Shown here: positions 26,393 to 34,537 of the stretch, piece after piece | Layout: every line of letters starts with the position of its first letter | Numbering within the stretch: position 1 is the stretch's first letter | Source: CAMCXE01 sp036520615 | GTDB lineage: Bacteria > Pseudomonadota > Gammaproteobacteria > Pseudomonadales > Cellvibrionaceae | Direction: 5' to 3' | NCBI GenBank assembly: GCA_036520615.1 | Contig: DATDJI010000023.1 | Location: forward strand, 111,738-175,737 | Length of the DNA stretch: 64,000 nucleotides | The notes under the pieces: generated by a model | Database searches by the model: none | Told to the model about the DNA's origin: nothing | The model's input: only the letters and a program-made list of their open reading frames with translations | Made by a program: the position numbers and the translations under genes

Positions 26393-26430
26393 AAAATAAA
26401 AAGCCCCCGACAGCAGGCTGCCGGGGGCTA
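26393..26430 (-). terminator. Terminator after glnA
   Basis: On the minus strand AGCCCCCGGCA/TGTCGGGGGCT forms a strong stem with a short loop and is followed by TTTTTATTTTTG. It separates glnA from the DUF4124 gene. Confidence 0.92.
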
Positions 26431-26451
26431 CTCAATGGTCAGCCTTAGGAC

Positions 26452-27858
26452 TTATACGCTGTAGTAAAGCTCAAATTCTACAGGGTGTGGAGTCATATTA
26501 ACGCGTTGAATTTCTTGTTTCTTCAGATCGATATAGGCATCAATGAAGTCTTTGGAGAATACGCCACCTTTCAACAGAAACTCATGGTCAGCTTCTAGTG
26601 AAGCCAAAGCTTCTTCCAATGAGGCACATACCTGTGGGATTTCTGCTTCTTCTTCTGGCTCAAGATCGTACAAGTCTTTAGTTGCCGCATCGCCAGGGTG
26701 AATTTTGTTCAATACGCCATCAATACCTGCCATCAATAACGAGGCGAAGCACAAATAAGGATTGGCTGTAGGGTCAGGAAAGCGAGTTTCGATACGCTTA
26801 GCTTTGGCACCTACGACATATGGAATACGGATGGAAGCGGAACGATTACGTGCTGAATAAGCGAGCATAACAGGTGCTTCAAAGCCAGGAACTAAACGCT
26901 TATATGAGTTAGTAGAAGCGTTGCAGAAGGCATTAAGAGCTTTCGCGTGTTTGATGATTCCGCCGATGTAAAACAACGCTGTTTCGCTCAACCCAGCATA
27001 GGCTTCACCAGCAAATTGGTTTATGCCATTTAATGAAAATGACTGGTGAACGTGCATACCAGAGCCATTGTCGCCAATTAACGGTTTAGGCATAAAAGTG
27101 GCCGTCTTACCGTATTGATGAGCGACATTGTGAATGCAGTATTTAAGAATTTGCACTTCGTCGGCTTTTTTAACTAGAGTGTTAGCTCCTACGCCGATTT
27201 CACATTGGCCTGCGTTGGCAACTTCGTGGTGATGAATTTCGATCTCTAAACCCATGGCTTCCATGGCGTTACACATCGCACCGCGGATGTCATGTAGAGA
27301 ATCGATTGGAGCTACGGGGAAATAGCCGCCTTTAATACGCGGTGCGTGGCCGTGTTTACCCTCAACATCATCACCGGATTGCCAAGCAGCTTCTTCCGAT
27401 TTAATTTTGTAGAAAGCGCCGCCCATCGTGCTGGCGTAATGAACGCTGTCAAAAATAAAGAATTCTGGTTCGGGACCGAACAGAGCTTTGTCGCCCAAAC
27501 CGGTAGATTTTAAATATTCTTCAGCGCGCAGACCTAATGAACGTGGGTCACGGTCATACCCTTGCATAGTGGCCGGCTCTACGATATTACAACGCACATT
27601 GATTGTGGCTTCATCGTAAAACGGGTCCAACACAGCTGTGGAGTCGTCGGGCATAAGGATCATGTCTGAATCGTTAATACCTTTCCAACCCGCGATGGAC
27701 GAGCCGTCGAACATCTTACCATCCACAAAAAAGTTGTCGTTGACAACACTCGCGGGGAACGTAGCGTGTTGTTCTTTGCCACGGAAATCAGTAAAACGCA
27801 GGTCAACCCAGCGAGCTTCGTGTTGTTTGATAAGGTTCAGAGTCTTAGATTCTGACAT
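26452..27858 (-). CDS. glnA: Glutamine synthetase, type I
   Basis: ATP-dependent ligation of ammonia to glutamate; forms a dodecamer. The 468 aa length is typical. Visible motifs: FDGSSIAGWKGI (active-site loop), GPEPEFFIFD, HHEVANAGQCEIG, the ATP-binding KPLIGDNGSGMHVHQS, NASTNSYKRLVPGFEAP and the adenylylation site region NKIHPGDAATKDLYDL (Tyr at about 398), so adenylylation control is expected. An SD (GGAGGCG) precedes the ATG. It is in the same chromosomal block as ntrBC. Confidence 0.98.
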   Translation of the reverse strand: MSESKTLNLIKQHEARWVDLRFTDFRGKEQHATFPASVVNDNFFVDGKMFDGSSIAGWKGINDSDMILMPDDSTAVLDPFYDEATINVRCNIVEPATMQGYDRDPRSLGLRAEEYLKSTGLGDKALFGPEPEFFIFDSVHYASTMGGAFYKIKSEEAAWQSGDDVEGKHGHAPRIKGGYFPVAPIDSLHDIRGAMCNAMEAMGLEIEIHHHEVANAGQCEIGVGANTLVKKADEVQILKYCIHNVAHQYGKTATFMPKPLIGDNGSGMHVHQSFSLNGINQFAGEAYAGLSETALFYIGGIIKHAKALNAFCNASTNSYKRLVPGFEAPVMLAYSARNRSASIRIPYVVGAKAKRIETRFPDPTANPYLCFASLLMAGIDGVLNKIHPGDAATKDLYDLEPEEEAEIPQVCASLEEALASLEADHEFLLKGGVFSKDFIDAYIDLKKQEIQRVNMTPHPVEFELYYSV

Positions 27859-28243
27859 GTGGGCGCCTCCAGTAGGGCTCAGGACATTAAAATTGTTATC
27901 GAATAAAACAGCATAAATAACCGCGCTCGGTTATGGCTCCATTTTCGGGCAGGTAATCTAAGAGTTTCCCGTGCATTACGCAAGGGTGGTCCGAAATACA
28001 AGTGGAGCTCCCTTTACCGACCTACCGCCATAAACACTAAAGGCAAAAAAATCCCTAACCCGCGGCAGTATCCGCCGTCCGCAAGTTGTATGCCATAATA
28101 TAAAAATCCACTAGCGCAAGCGTTTATCAGATACTACGAGTATCCGCCTTAAATTTGCGCGAACCAAAATGGTCTTTTCTGACGCCACAACGACCACATG
28201 CGCACCAATAATGAACATTGGTGTTTTTCCCAGGTTTTAATCC
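27859..28243. promoter_or_regulatory. Divergent glnA-thiI control region
   Basis: 385 nt. An inverted repeat ATAACCG-CGCT-CGGTTAT lies at 27917-27934, about 60 nt upstream of glnA. CACCAAT-AATGAAC-ATTGGTG (28204-28224) followed by TTTTTC lies only 20 nt before thiI and looks like an intrinsic terminator or attenuator. I looked for a -24/-12 sigma-54 promoter for glnA; the best candidate (GG and GC near 27980) has one base too few between the two pairs. Confidence 0.5.
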
Positions 28244-29722
28244 ATGCATTTTATAGTTAAGCTTTTCCCTGAGATTACCCTCAAAAGTCCGCCTGTACGC
28301 AATCGGATGACTCGCCAGCTAGTGGACAATTTGCGCCTACTGATCAAGCGCCAGTTTGGTGCAGGAAAAGTGATACCTGGGTGGGATAAGCTCGAAGTGG
28401 TGTTTCCAGTTAGTGAAGTCAATAATCTAAAACAAGCAAACCACTTGCTCGCATGCACCCCTGGAATTGCTAATTTCGCTTTAGTGCGCTGTTTTCCCTT
28501 GGTAGATATGCACGATATCTTTGTTCGAACCCAAGAGATTTGGCAACAAAGCCTACGAGGTAAACGATTTTGCGTGCGCGTAAAACGTAATGGGAACCAT
28601 GACTTCACCTCCACAGATGTCGAGCGCTACGTCGGTGGGGGATTAAACCAACACAATGCAACGGCAGGCGTTGATCTTAAAAATCCAGAAATAACTATTC
28701 GCATAGAAGTGCGAGAACACCAAGTGTTTATTCTGGAAGAAAAACACCAGGGTTTAGGCGGCTTTCCTATTGGCACCCAAGAAGGTGTGTTGTCGTTAGT
28801 TTCAGGTGGGTTTGACTCAACAGTAGCCAGCTTTCAGTCAATTCGACGCGGTCTTAAAACTCACTATTGTTTTTTTAACCTAGGTGGAAAGGCGCACGAA
28901 TTAGGAGTGAAAGAAATTGCGTTTTATTTGTGGAACCGTTATGGCTCTACTCACCGCGTAAAATTTGTCACTGTACCTTTTGCCGAGGTTGTAAATGAAA
29001 TTTTGCAGAAAGTCGACCCGTCTTGCATGGGAGTAGTTTTGAAACGGCAAATGATTGAGGCGGCTAATAAAATTGCCACACATGCAGGACTAGCTGCATT
29101 GGTTACAGGTGAGGCAATCGGCCAGGTTTCAAGCCAGACGTTAACCAATTTGCAAATTATTGATGCCGCAGCGGAACATTTAGTATTGCGACCACTGGCT
29201 TTAATGGACAAAGGCAACATTATTGATATTGCCCGCGCCATAGGTGCGGAACATTTTGCCGCAAATATACCGGAATATTGCGGCGTTATTTCGGTGAAAC
29301 CGTCAGCGCATTTACAGGCTTCCAAAGTATTTGCTCAAGAGCGCCTAATGGACGAAAGCGTGTTGACCAAAGCATTGGCTGCCGCGACGGTGCAGGATAT
29401 TGATAAGGTTATGCAAGACGTAACTGCAGGCAGTATTGCAGTTGAGCGTGTGAGCGTGCCTACGCCTTATGACACAATTATTGATATTCGCCATCCTGAT
29501 GAGCAAGAAAATAAACCCAAATATTTTGGCGAAACTCCAAGTTTAATTATTCCTTTTTATCAACTGTCACAAAAGTTCAAAGATCTAGATGCCAGCCGAC
29601 GTTATTTGCTCTTTTGCGAGCGCGGTGTGATGAGCGAATTACATGCTCAAACACTAGCCGAAACCAAAGTACTAAACATAGGCGTTTACCGACCGGATTT
29701 AATAACCAGCGAAAATAGTTAA
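28244..29722 (+). CDS. thiI: tRNA 4-thiouridine synthase ThiI with rhodanese domain
   Basis: Makes s4U8 in tRNA and supplies sulfur for thiazole. The 492 aa protein has an N-terminal ferredoxin-like/THUMP region (1-165), the PP-loop SGGFDSTVA (about 188), and a C-terminal rhodanese domain with Cys in LLFCERGVMSE (about 463), as in E. coli ThiI rather than the shorter Bacillus type. No TPP riboswitch is seen upstream. It is divergent from glnA and convergent with the peroxidase gene. Confidence 0.96.
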   Translation: MHFIVKLFPEITLKSPPVRNRMTRQLVDNLRLLIKRQFGAGKVIPGWDKLEVVFPVSEVNNLKQANHLLACTPGIANFALVRCFPLVDMHDIFVRTQEIWQQSLRGKRFCVRVKRNGNHDFTSTDVERYVGGGLNQHNATAGVDLKNPEITIRIEVREHQVFILEEKHQGLGGFPIGTQEGVLSLVSGGFDSTVASFQSIRRGLKTHYCFFNLGGKAHELGVKEIAFYLWNRYGSTHRVKFVTVPFAEVVNEILQKVDPSCMGVVLKRQMIEAANKIATHAGLAALVTGEAIGQVSSQTLTNLQIIDAAAEHLVLRPLALMDKGNIIDIARAIGAEHFAANIPEYCGVISVKPSAHLQASKVFAQERLMDESVLTKALAAATVQDIDKVMQDVTAGSIAVERVSVPTPYDTIIDIRHPDEQENKPKYFGETPSLIIPFYQLSQKFKDLDASRRYLLFCERGVMSELHAQTLAETKVLNIGVYRPDLITSENS

Positions 29723-29744
29723 TGGTACGCACTAAACATACAGG

Positions 29745-30326
29745 CTATTTTTTAACGGCCTTGGCGTATGCCGACAAAGATTTTTTAATAGCCGCCTCCA
29801 AATCTCCGCCTAAAGGTTCTTCATTACTACCAAAATGCGCTATTTGAGACTTGGAGTTCAGCAGCAAATATTTATTAAAATTCCAGGTTGGGGCTGTTGT
29901 CTTGCTGGTTAAATAAGTAAATAACGGATGTGCCTCACTACCACGCACGTTCACTTTTTCGAACATTGGAAATGTAACACCGTAATTTTCATAGCATACC
30001 GTGGCTGTACCCATTTCATTATCCTCCTCCTGCTTAAACGTGTTGGAAGGAAAACCTAAGATTACCAAACCCTGGTCTTTATAAGCCTGATATAGAGCTT
30101 CCAATCCTTTAAATTGCTTTGTATATCCGCAATGGCTAGCGGTATTTACGACTAACAGAGGAGCTCCGCTGCGATAATAGGAGCACAGATTAATCACTTC
30201 TTTTGAGTGTAGTTTGCGCAAATTTTGATTAAGAAAATCCGGACATTGAGGCTCTACAGCCCGTACGCCACCAGCAGCGGCGACCGCGAGAAAAACACTT
30301 AAAATTTTAGTCAAAGATTTCAACAT
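29745..30326 (-). CDS. Exported glutathione peroxidase-family protein
   Basis: Thiol peroxidase, 193 aa, with a signal-like N-terminus (MLKSLTKILSVFLAVAAAGGVRA) suggesting a periplasmic location. The peroxidatic Cys is in NTASHCGYTKQF (about 69) and the conserved Trp-Asn in WNFNKYLL. The usual FPCNQF box reads FPSNTF here; another Cys (ATVCYENYGVTFPMF) sits where many bacterial homologues have the second Cys, so a Cys-Cys mechanism remains possible. ATG 30326 is chosen over an upstream GTG at 30335. Confidence 0.88.
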   Translation of the reverse strand: MLKSLTKILSVFLAVAAAGGVRAVEPQCPDFLNQNLRKLHSKEVINLCSYYRSGAPLLVVNTASHCGYTKQFKGLEALYQAYKDQGLVILGFPSNTFKQEEDNEMGTATVCYENYGVTFPMFEKVNVRGSEAHPLFTYLTSKTTAPTWNFNKYLLLNSKSQIAHFGSNEEPLGGDLEAAIKKSLSAYAKAVKK

Positions 30327-30849
30327 GGTGAGCACTCAATAAATTAAAAAAATAATGAAAAGACTTACGTGAAAACGTTAGGAAGACATTGGGTAGTCGC
30401 ATCCCCAGACATTAATATTCGCCAGTAAATAGGGCTTAGATGTGTGTTTCGGATCACAGGCCTTAAAAACATCGCCTACTGGGCTTACCGGTTACCACCT
30501 AATAAATATGAACACACAGGAACTGGTGGGCTTTTGAAAGATAGCAATGTAACGACCCTTGTCAGCAAATACGCTTTTGTGCACCTGCAGAATTTCTAGG
30601 CCGCAATTATTTAGGGGGCTTCTTCCATGCGCATGCAGTCATCTGCAAAATTGCAGTGTCAGATGTTATCACTGAATTGCGCCGAGGCATTAGCGCCCAA
30701 AGTGCAATAAGTATTTTGTCTTTATGAGTAGTATTTGCTTCAGTGTAAATAGTCTTACGTAAGAGATTGTTAATTTAGCAAATGCTTCAGCTTTGATTCA
30801 TAGATTCAGGCCTAGCCTGAACCACTAACCGCTACATTGGAGGCCTTGT
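30327..30849. other. Intergenic region before glycine-zipper gene
   Basis: 523 nt without a convincing gene. It contains a perfect 12-bp palindrome TCTTACGTAAGA (30753-30764) and a short tight hairpin TTCAGGC-CTA-GCCTGAA (30805-30821) 25 nt before the next SD (GGAGG). These could be an operator and a leader structure for the operon that follows. A small RNA cannot be excluded. Confidence 0.4.
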
Positions 30850-31395
30850 ATGTTATCTCGCCGTACCGTTCCCTACTTAATCGTGTGTGCTCTAGTAGGG
30901 AGTATGGGCTTTACACCATATGTTTATGCTGCCGGATATGACCAAACTGAAGATTTTGCAAGAGTGCTCAGTTCTCGACCGATTTATCGGAGCGTCGAGG
31001 AGCGTATTCCCCAACAACGCTGCTGGACTGAAACTGTTCGAGAAGAATCTCGTGGTGATAATTCCCCTGCCGGCGCGATTGTGGGTGGTGTGGTTGGGGG
31101 CGCCCTTGGGCACGCAGTAGGCCATGGCCATGGCAACAAAAAAATTGGTACTGCCGTTGGAGCAGTATTAGGTGCAACAGTGGGCAATGAGGTTTCTAAA
31201 AACCGTGCCCAGGCTGACGATGGAGGCTACCGCGAGCGAGAACGCTGCCAAGAAACCAGCCGCACCGAGCGTCGCGAGGAAGTAATTGGCTATGATGTAG
31301 ATTACCAGTACCAAGGACGCACCTATAGTACCCGCATGGATCACCAACCCGGCAGCCGCATACGTGTTGCGGTTCGCGTAGAACCTCTCGAGTAA
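30850..31395 (+). CDS. Glycine-zipper 2TM-domain envelope protein
   Basis: The 181 aa protein has a signal peptide (ending about residue 26, VYA) and a central glycine zipper (AGAIVGGVVGGALGHAVGHG...GTAVGAVLGATVGNEV, about 76-117), then a charged Arg/Glu tail with GYDVDYQYQGRTYSTRMD. Such proteins (Rick_17kDa_Anti-like) are small outer-membrane or periplasmic proteins; the zipper may insert in a membrane. An SD (TTGGAGG) is clear. It overlaps the next start by one base and leads a unit with a two-component system. Confidence 0.85.
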   Translation: MLSRRTVPYLIVCALVGSMGFTPYVYAAGYDQTEDFARVLSSRPIYRSVEERIPQQRCWTETVREESRGDNSPAGAIVGGVVGGALGHAVGHGHGNKKIGTAVGAVLGATVGNEVSKNRAQADDGGYRERERCQETSRTERREEVIGYDVDYQYQGRTYSTRMDHQPGSRIRVAVRVEPLE

Positions 31396-31685
31396 TGTAT
31401 ATGGCCAGGTGGTGTTGGAGTATTTTCTTTAGCTTTTTATGCGGCCTGGCTGCGGCTGAAGAAACGGCTATTTCCCGCACCCAGGCGGCACTGATCGCGC
31501 AACAAAAATTTGGCGGCAGAGTGATTAGTGTTGACGAAATTGAATTGCCTTCAGAATCGGCTGAAGGTGAAGACACCTCGTCTGCCCAAACCGGTACTCG
31601 TTTTATTGTGAAAGTGATGCAAAAAGGACGTGTGCAGGTAATCAATCTCGATGCCCAAGGCGCACCGCTTAATTCTGCGCCGTAA
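31395..31685 (+). CDS. Small PepSY-like periplasmic protein
   Basis: The 96 aa protein has a signal peptide (ARWCWSIFFSFLCGLAAA) and one PepSY-type unit: AISRTQAALIAQQKFGGRVISVDEIELP then GTRFIVKVMQKGRVQVINLDAQG. PepSY proteins often lie beside envelope two-component systems and may act as inhibitors or sensors. The ATG uses the last A of the preceding stop; 35 nt separate it from the regulator gene. Confidence 0.8.
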   Translation: MYMARWCWSIFFSFLCGLAAAEETAISRTQAALIAQQKFGGRVISVDEIELPSESAEGEDTSSAQTGTRFIVKVMQKGRVQVINLDAQGAPLNSAP

Positions 31686-31720
31686 CCATAACGCTTCAAA
31701 CCTCCCCTACAAGGCACCGC

Positions 31721-32413
31721 ATGCGACTTTTGATTGTTGAAGATGAACAGGCCATCCGCTTACAGCTACAAGAATTTTTAATGGAACAAGGCTTCGCAGT
31801 CGATACTGCGGCCGATGGTCGTGAAGGGCTGTATTTCGCAACTGAATACGACTATGACCTGGCCATTATCGACATTGGCCTTCCACACTTGGACGGCATT
31901 AACCTGATTAAAAAAGTCCGCACCGCTGGCAAGCTCTACCCTATTTTAATTCTAACCGCGCGCAGCAACTGGCAAGACAAGGTGGAAGGTTTAGAATCCG
32001 GGGCGGATGATTACTTGGTAAAGCCGTTTCATAACCAAGAGCTGCGCGCGCGGTTAAATGCTTTGATTCGCCGCGCTTCCGGCCACGCGAGCCCGGTCTT
32101 AGAATTCGGCCCGCTAGCTTTGGATACGGCGGCTAAAAGCCTAAGCGTCAACGGTGTAGAAGTAGAGTTGACCAGCTATGAGTACAACACGCTAGAGTAC
32201 TTAGCATTGCACGCAGGCCAGGTAATTTCTAAAACTCAGTTAACTGAACATCTGTACCAGCAGGATTTTGAGCGCGACAGTAACGTTATTGAAGTTTTTA
32301 TAGGTCGCTTGCGTAAAAAAATTGATCTTGAGGGTGAGCAAGAAGCTATCACCACTCTGCGTGGTCGCGGCTACCGGTTCAATTTACCACGCACGAATAA
32401 AGCCAGTGCCTAA
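31721..32413 (+). CDS. PhoP-like OmpR-family response regulator
   Basis: DNA-binding response regulator of 230 aa. Receiver domain with acidic pocket E8/D9-type (IVEDEQ), phospho-Asp in LAIIDIGLPHLDG (about 51), LTARSNWQDKVEGLESGADDYLVKPF and a C-terminal winged helix (LTSYEYNTLEYLALHAGQVISKTQLTEHLY...RGRGYRF-type ending, here TLRGRGYRFN). The LTARSNWQDKV and EVFIGRLRKKI stretches resemble PhoP. AAGG lies 7 nt before the ATG. Forms a pair with the kinase 54 nt downstream. Confidence 0.92.
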   Translation: MRLLIVEDEQAIRLQLQEFLMEQGFAVDTAADGREGLYFATEYDYDLAIIDIGLPHLDGINLIKKVRTAGKLYPILILTARSNWQDKVEGLESGADDYLVKPFHNQELRARLNALIRRASGHASPVLEFGPLALDTAAKSLSVNGVEVELTSYEYNTLEYLALHAGQVISKTQLTEHLYQQDFERDSNVIEVFIGRLRKKIDLEGEQEAITTLRGRGYRFNLPRTNKASA

Positions 32414-32467
32414 TCGTATAAAAACTGCGATGCACACAAGCGCAGCGGCGGCTAAAGGCAAGTTAGT

Positions 32468-33865
32468 TTGAGCAGAGTCCTTCGCGTGCGTTTTTCCAGT
32501 TCGTCGTTCTCCTTAAGCTTAAGGTTATTTATTGCCTCGGCCGTTTTATTACCGCCACTGCTCGCTTTTAGCTCCCATATGCTCAACCACGCCATGCTGC
32601 GCAGCCAGCAAACGGCGGAGCGAAATCTATTGCGCGGGCAAATTCATTTATTACTCGGCGCGGCGCAGCCCAATAAAAAAGGCCTAAAACTGCCAGATAA
32701 CCTGCCCGAATCTCGCTTTAGCACGGTTAATTCAGGCTTAATCGGCTGGATTATTGATAGCAATGACAAAATCTATTGGATGTCTAAATCCGGAGACTTA
32801 GCGGACAAAACCGAACTACCACAATTTAATCAATCGTTTGTTGCCGGTAAGGAATATTACGCAAGCTTTACCCTAGGCGGCGAAGAATATTACGCCCTCA
32901 CGTACGATACCCTTTGGGAAATTAACAAGCAGGATAAGCCCTACCGGTTTGTAGTCGCTCATAATCAGGGTTCGATGCAGGCAGAGTTAAACGCCTATCA
33001 AAAACGCCTGTGGAAATGGCTTGCGGGCCTCGCCGTACTGTTGGTGATTGTGCAGACACTGGTTACGCGTTGGGGTATACAGCCACTGCGGCGTTTGGCC
33101 CGCGATTTAGAGCAAGTTGAAGCGGGCCGCAGCCAGGAGCTGGCCGGTAATTATCCGGCGGATATTCAGCCGGTGACCAACAACCTTAACCGCGTATTAC
33201 GCCATGAGCTGGCACAAAAAGAGCGCTACCGCAACTCCCTTAACGACCTCGCCCACAGCCTTAAAACGCCCCTTTCCGTATTACGCGGCCAATTGCAAAA
33301 TCGCGATACCGAGCAATTGATTCAAGTGGTAGATGAACAGGTGAACCGCATGACAGCCATAGTGGATCATCAGCTGCGGCGAGCTACGGCACAGGTCACT
33401 CAAACTCGTGCGCACAATTTGCTGGATCTTACGCCGCTGGTACAACGCTTAATTAATGCTATGCATAAGGTTTATCAGCAAAAGGGCATTCGCTGCACCA
33501 GCAATATGCCTCCTTATTTGAAGTTCGCTGCGGACGAGGGAGATATGATGGAACTGATTGGCAATTTGATCGAAAACGCCTGCAAATATGGCCTCACCCA
33601 AGTGCAAATCTCCGCTAAAATTGAAAAACACCCCGATGGCCGCGAACTTGTCATTTTTGTAGAGGACGATGGCCCGGGTATTCCCGCAAGTGTGCACGAG
33701 ACGATTCTCACCCGAGGTGCCCGTGCAGACACCGCCAACGCAGGGCAAGGTATCGGCCTTGCCGTAGCTGTGGATATACTCAGTAGCTATGGCGGCAGTC
33801 TTGAAATTACCACCGCAACTCTCGGCGGCGCAGGCTTTATACTGCGTTTGCCCTATAAAACCTGA
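32468..33865 (+). CDS. PhoQ-like sensor histidine kinase
   Basis: Inner-membrane kinase, 465 aa. Membrane helices at about 17-38 and 177-199 flank a periplasmic sensor domain of about 140 residues. HAMP-like linker follows, then H box LNDLAHSLKTPLSVLRGQ, N box IGNLIENACKYG, G1 DDGPGIP and G2 GQGIGLAVA. The start is TTG 32468 with AAGG upstream. The LAHSLKTPL box and the short sensor are like PhoQ. Signal is not determinable; whether the periplasmic acidic patch exists is not evident. Confidence 0.9.
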   Translation: MSRVLRVRFSSSSFSLSLRLFIASAVLLPPLLAFSSHMLNHAMLRSQQTAERNLLRGQIHLLLGAAQPNKKGLKLPDNLPESRFSTVNSGLIGWIIDSNDKIYWMSKSGDLADKTELPQFNQSFVAGKEYYASFTLGGEEYYALTYDTLWEINKQDKPYRFVVAHNQGSMQAELNAYQKRLWKWLAGLAVLLVIVQTLVTRWGIQPLRRLARDLEQVEAGRSQELAGNYPADIQPVTNNLNRVLRHELAQKERYRNSLNDLAHSLKTPLSVLRGQLQNRDTEQLIQVVDEQVNRMTAIVDHQLRRATAQVTQTRAHNLLDLTPLVQRLINAMHKVYQQKGIRCTSNMPPYLKFAADEGDMMELIGNLIENACKYGLTQVQISAKIEKHPDGRELVIFVEDDGPGIPASVHETILTRGARADTANAGQGIGLAVAVDILSSYGGSLEITTATLGGAGFILRLPYKT

Positions 33866-33875
33866 TGTGTAAGAT

Positions 33876-34280
33876 ATGCCAGCATTTTTTCTCTCCCCGT
33901 TATTTACTTGGATTCGGCGCCTGCAGTTTCCATTAGCTATCGTTATTTTCACTTACTATGCGCTTTTACCCGGCTCGCAGGTGCATTTAACAGTCTCCGA
34001 CAAAACCGTGCATTTTTTAGGTAATGCGACGCTGTATTTATCGGCCTGGGCCGCCCTTGGCGGGCGCTTTCGTCTGCTGTTGTTAGTTAGTTTATTAATT
34101 CCCTATTCGTTATTTATTGAGCTGTGCCAACATTTTTCGCCAGGTCGAACGGTGGATGTTAGAGATATGGTGGCGAATGTCTGCGGACTCTGGATTGGCT
34201 TTTGTTTGGCTTTTCTATTAGAAAAGCTAGCGTTGTGGACCGGGATCTGGCCGCTTCTTCCCTCTCAAAAGGCCCAATAA
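33876..34280 (+). CDS. VanZ-like membrane protein
   Basis: The 134 aa protein has four hydrophobic segments and the VanZ-family pattern: DKTVHFLGNATLYLSAWAA and then YSLFIELCQHFSPGRTVDVRDMVANVCGLWIGF. VanZ-like proteins are small multi-pass proteins of unclear biochemical role, some linked to cell-envelope antibiotic resistance. It lies 10 nt after the kinase gene and so is likely co-transcribed with the two-component system. Confidence 0.85.
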   Translation: MPAFFLSPLFTWIRRLQFPLAIVIFTYYALLPGSQVHLTVSDKTVHFLGNATLYLSAWAALGGRFRLLLLVSLLIPYSLFIELCQHFSPGRTVDVRDMVANVCGLWIGFCLAFLLEKLALWTGIWPLLPSQKAQ

Positions 34281-34437
34281 TTTTATTCCTAACTCCACAT
34301 CTGTGCTTGACACCGCACTTTGCGTAGTCATAGTAATTCCACGTCAGCCCCCAGCGACCCGGCTTAACTTAACAGTCAAAGGCCTTTCCTGTAGAATTCC
34401 GCCCGCCATTTTGGCCTACCTCCTGCTAGGCTGTGGC

Positions 34438-34475
34438 GGTAAAACTGCGGTTTTACCATCGGTGTCGACACCGAT
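34438..34475 (+). promoter_or_regulatory. Twin abutting hairpins in acnB leader
   Basis: GGTAAAAC-TGCG-GTTTTACC (34438-34457, perfect 8-bp arms) is followed with no gap by ATCGGTGTCGACACCGAT (34458-34475, perfect 18-bp palindrome). There is no T run, so this is not a terminator. The end lies 62 nt before the acnB GTG. It may be an operator or an RNA control element. Confidence 0.6.
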
Positions 34476-34537
34476 AGTCTCAACGGCAGAGATCCTGCTT
34501 GTATGAGTAATATTTCCCTAATAATGAGGATAGACCT

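Noticed and set aside
27960..28000. Sigma-54 promoter for glnA
   Set aside because: The GG and GC pairs of the best candidate are nine bases apart rather than ten, and the flanking bases do not fit the consensus.
28081..28243. TPP riboswitch ahead of thiI
   Set aside because: No thi-box-like sequence is visible; only a simple 7-bp hairpin is present.
34303..34506. 67-aa plus-strand frame before acnB
   Set aside because: Runs through the two perfect hairpins, lacks a ribosome site and its sequence looks random.
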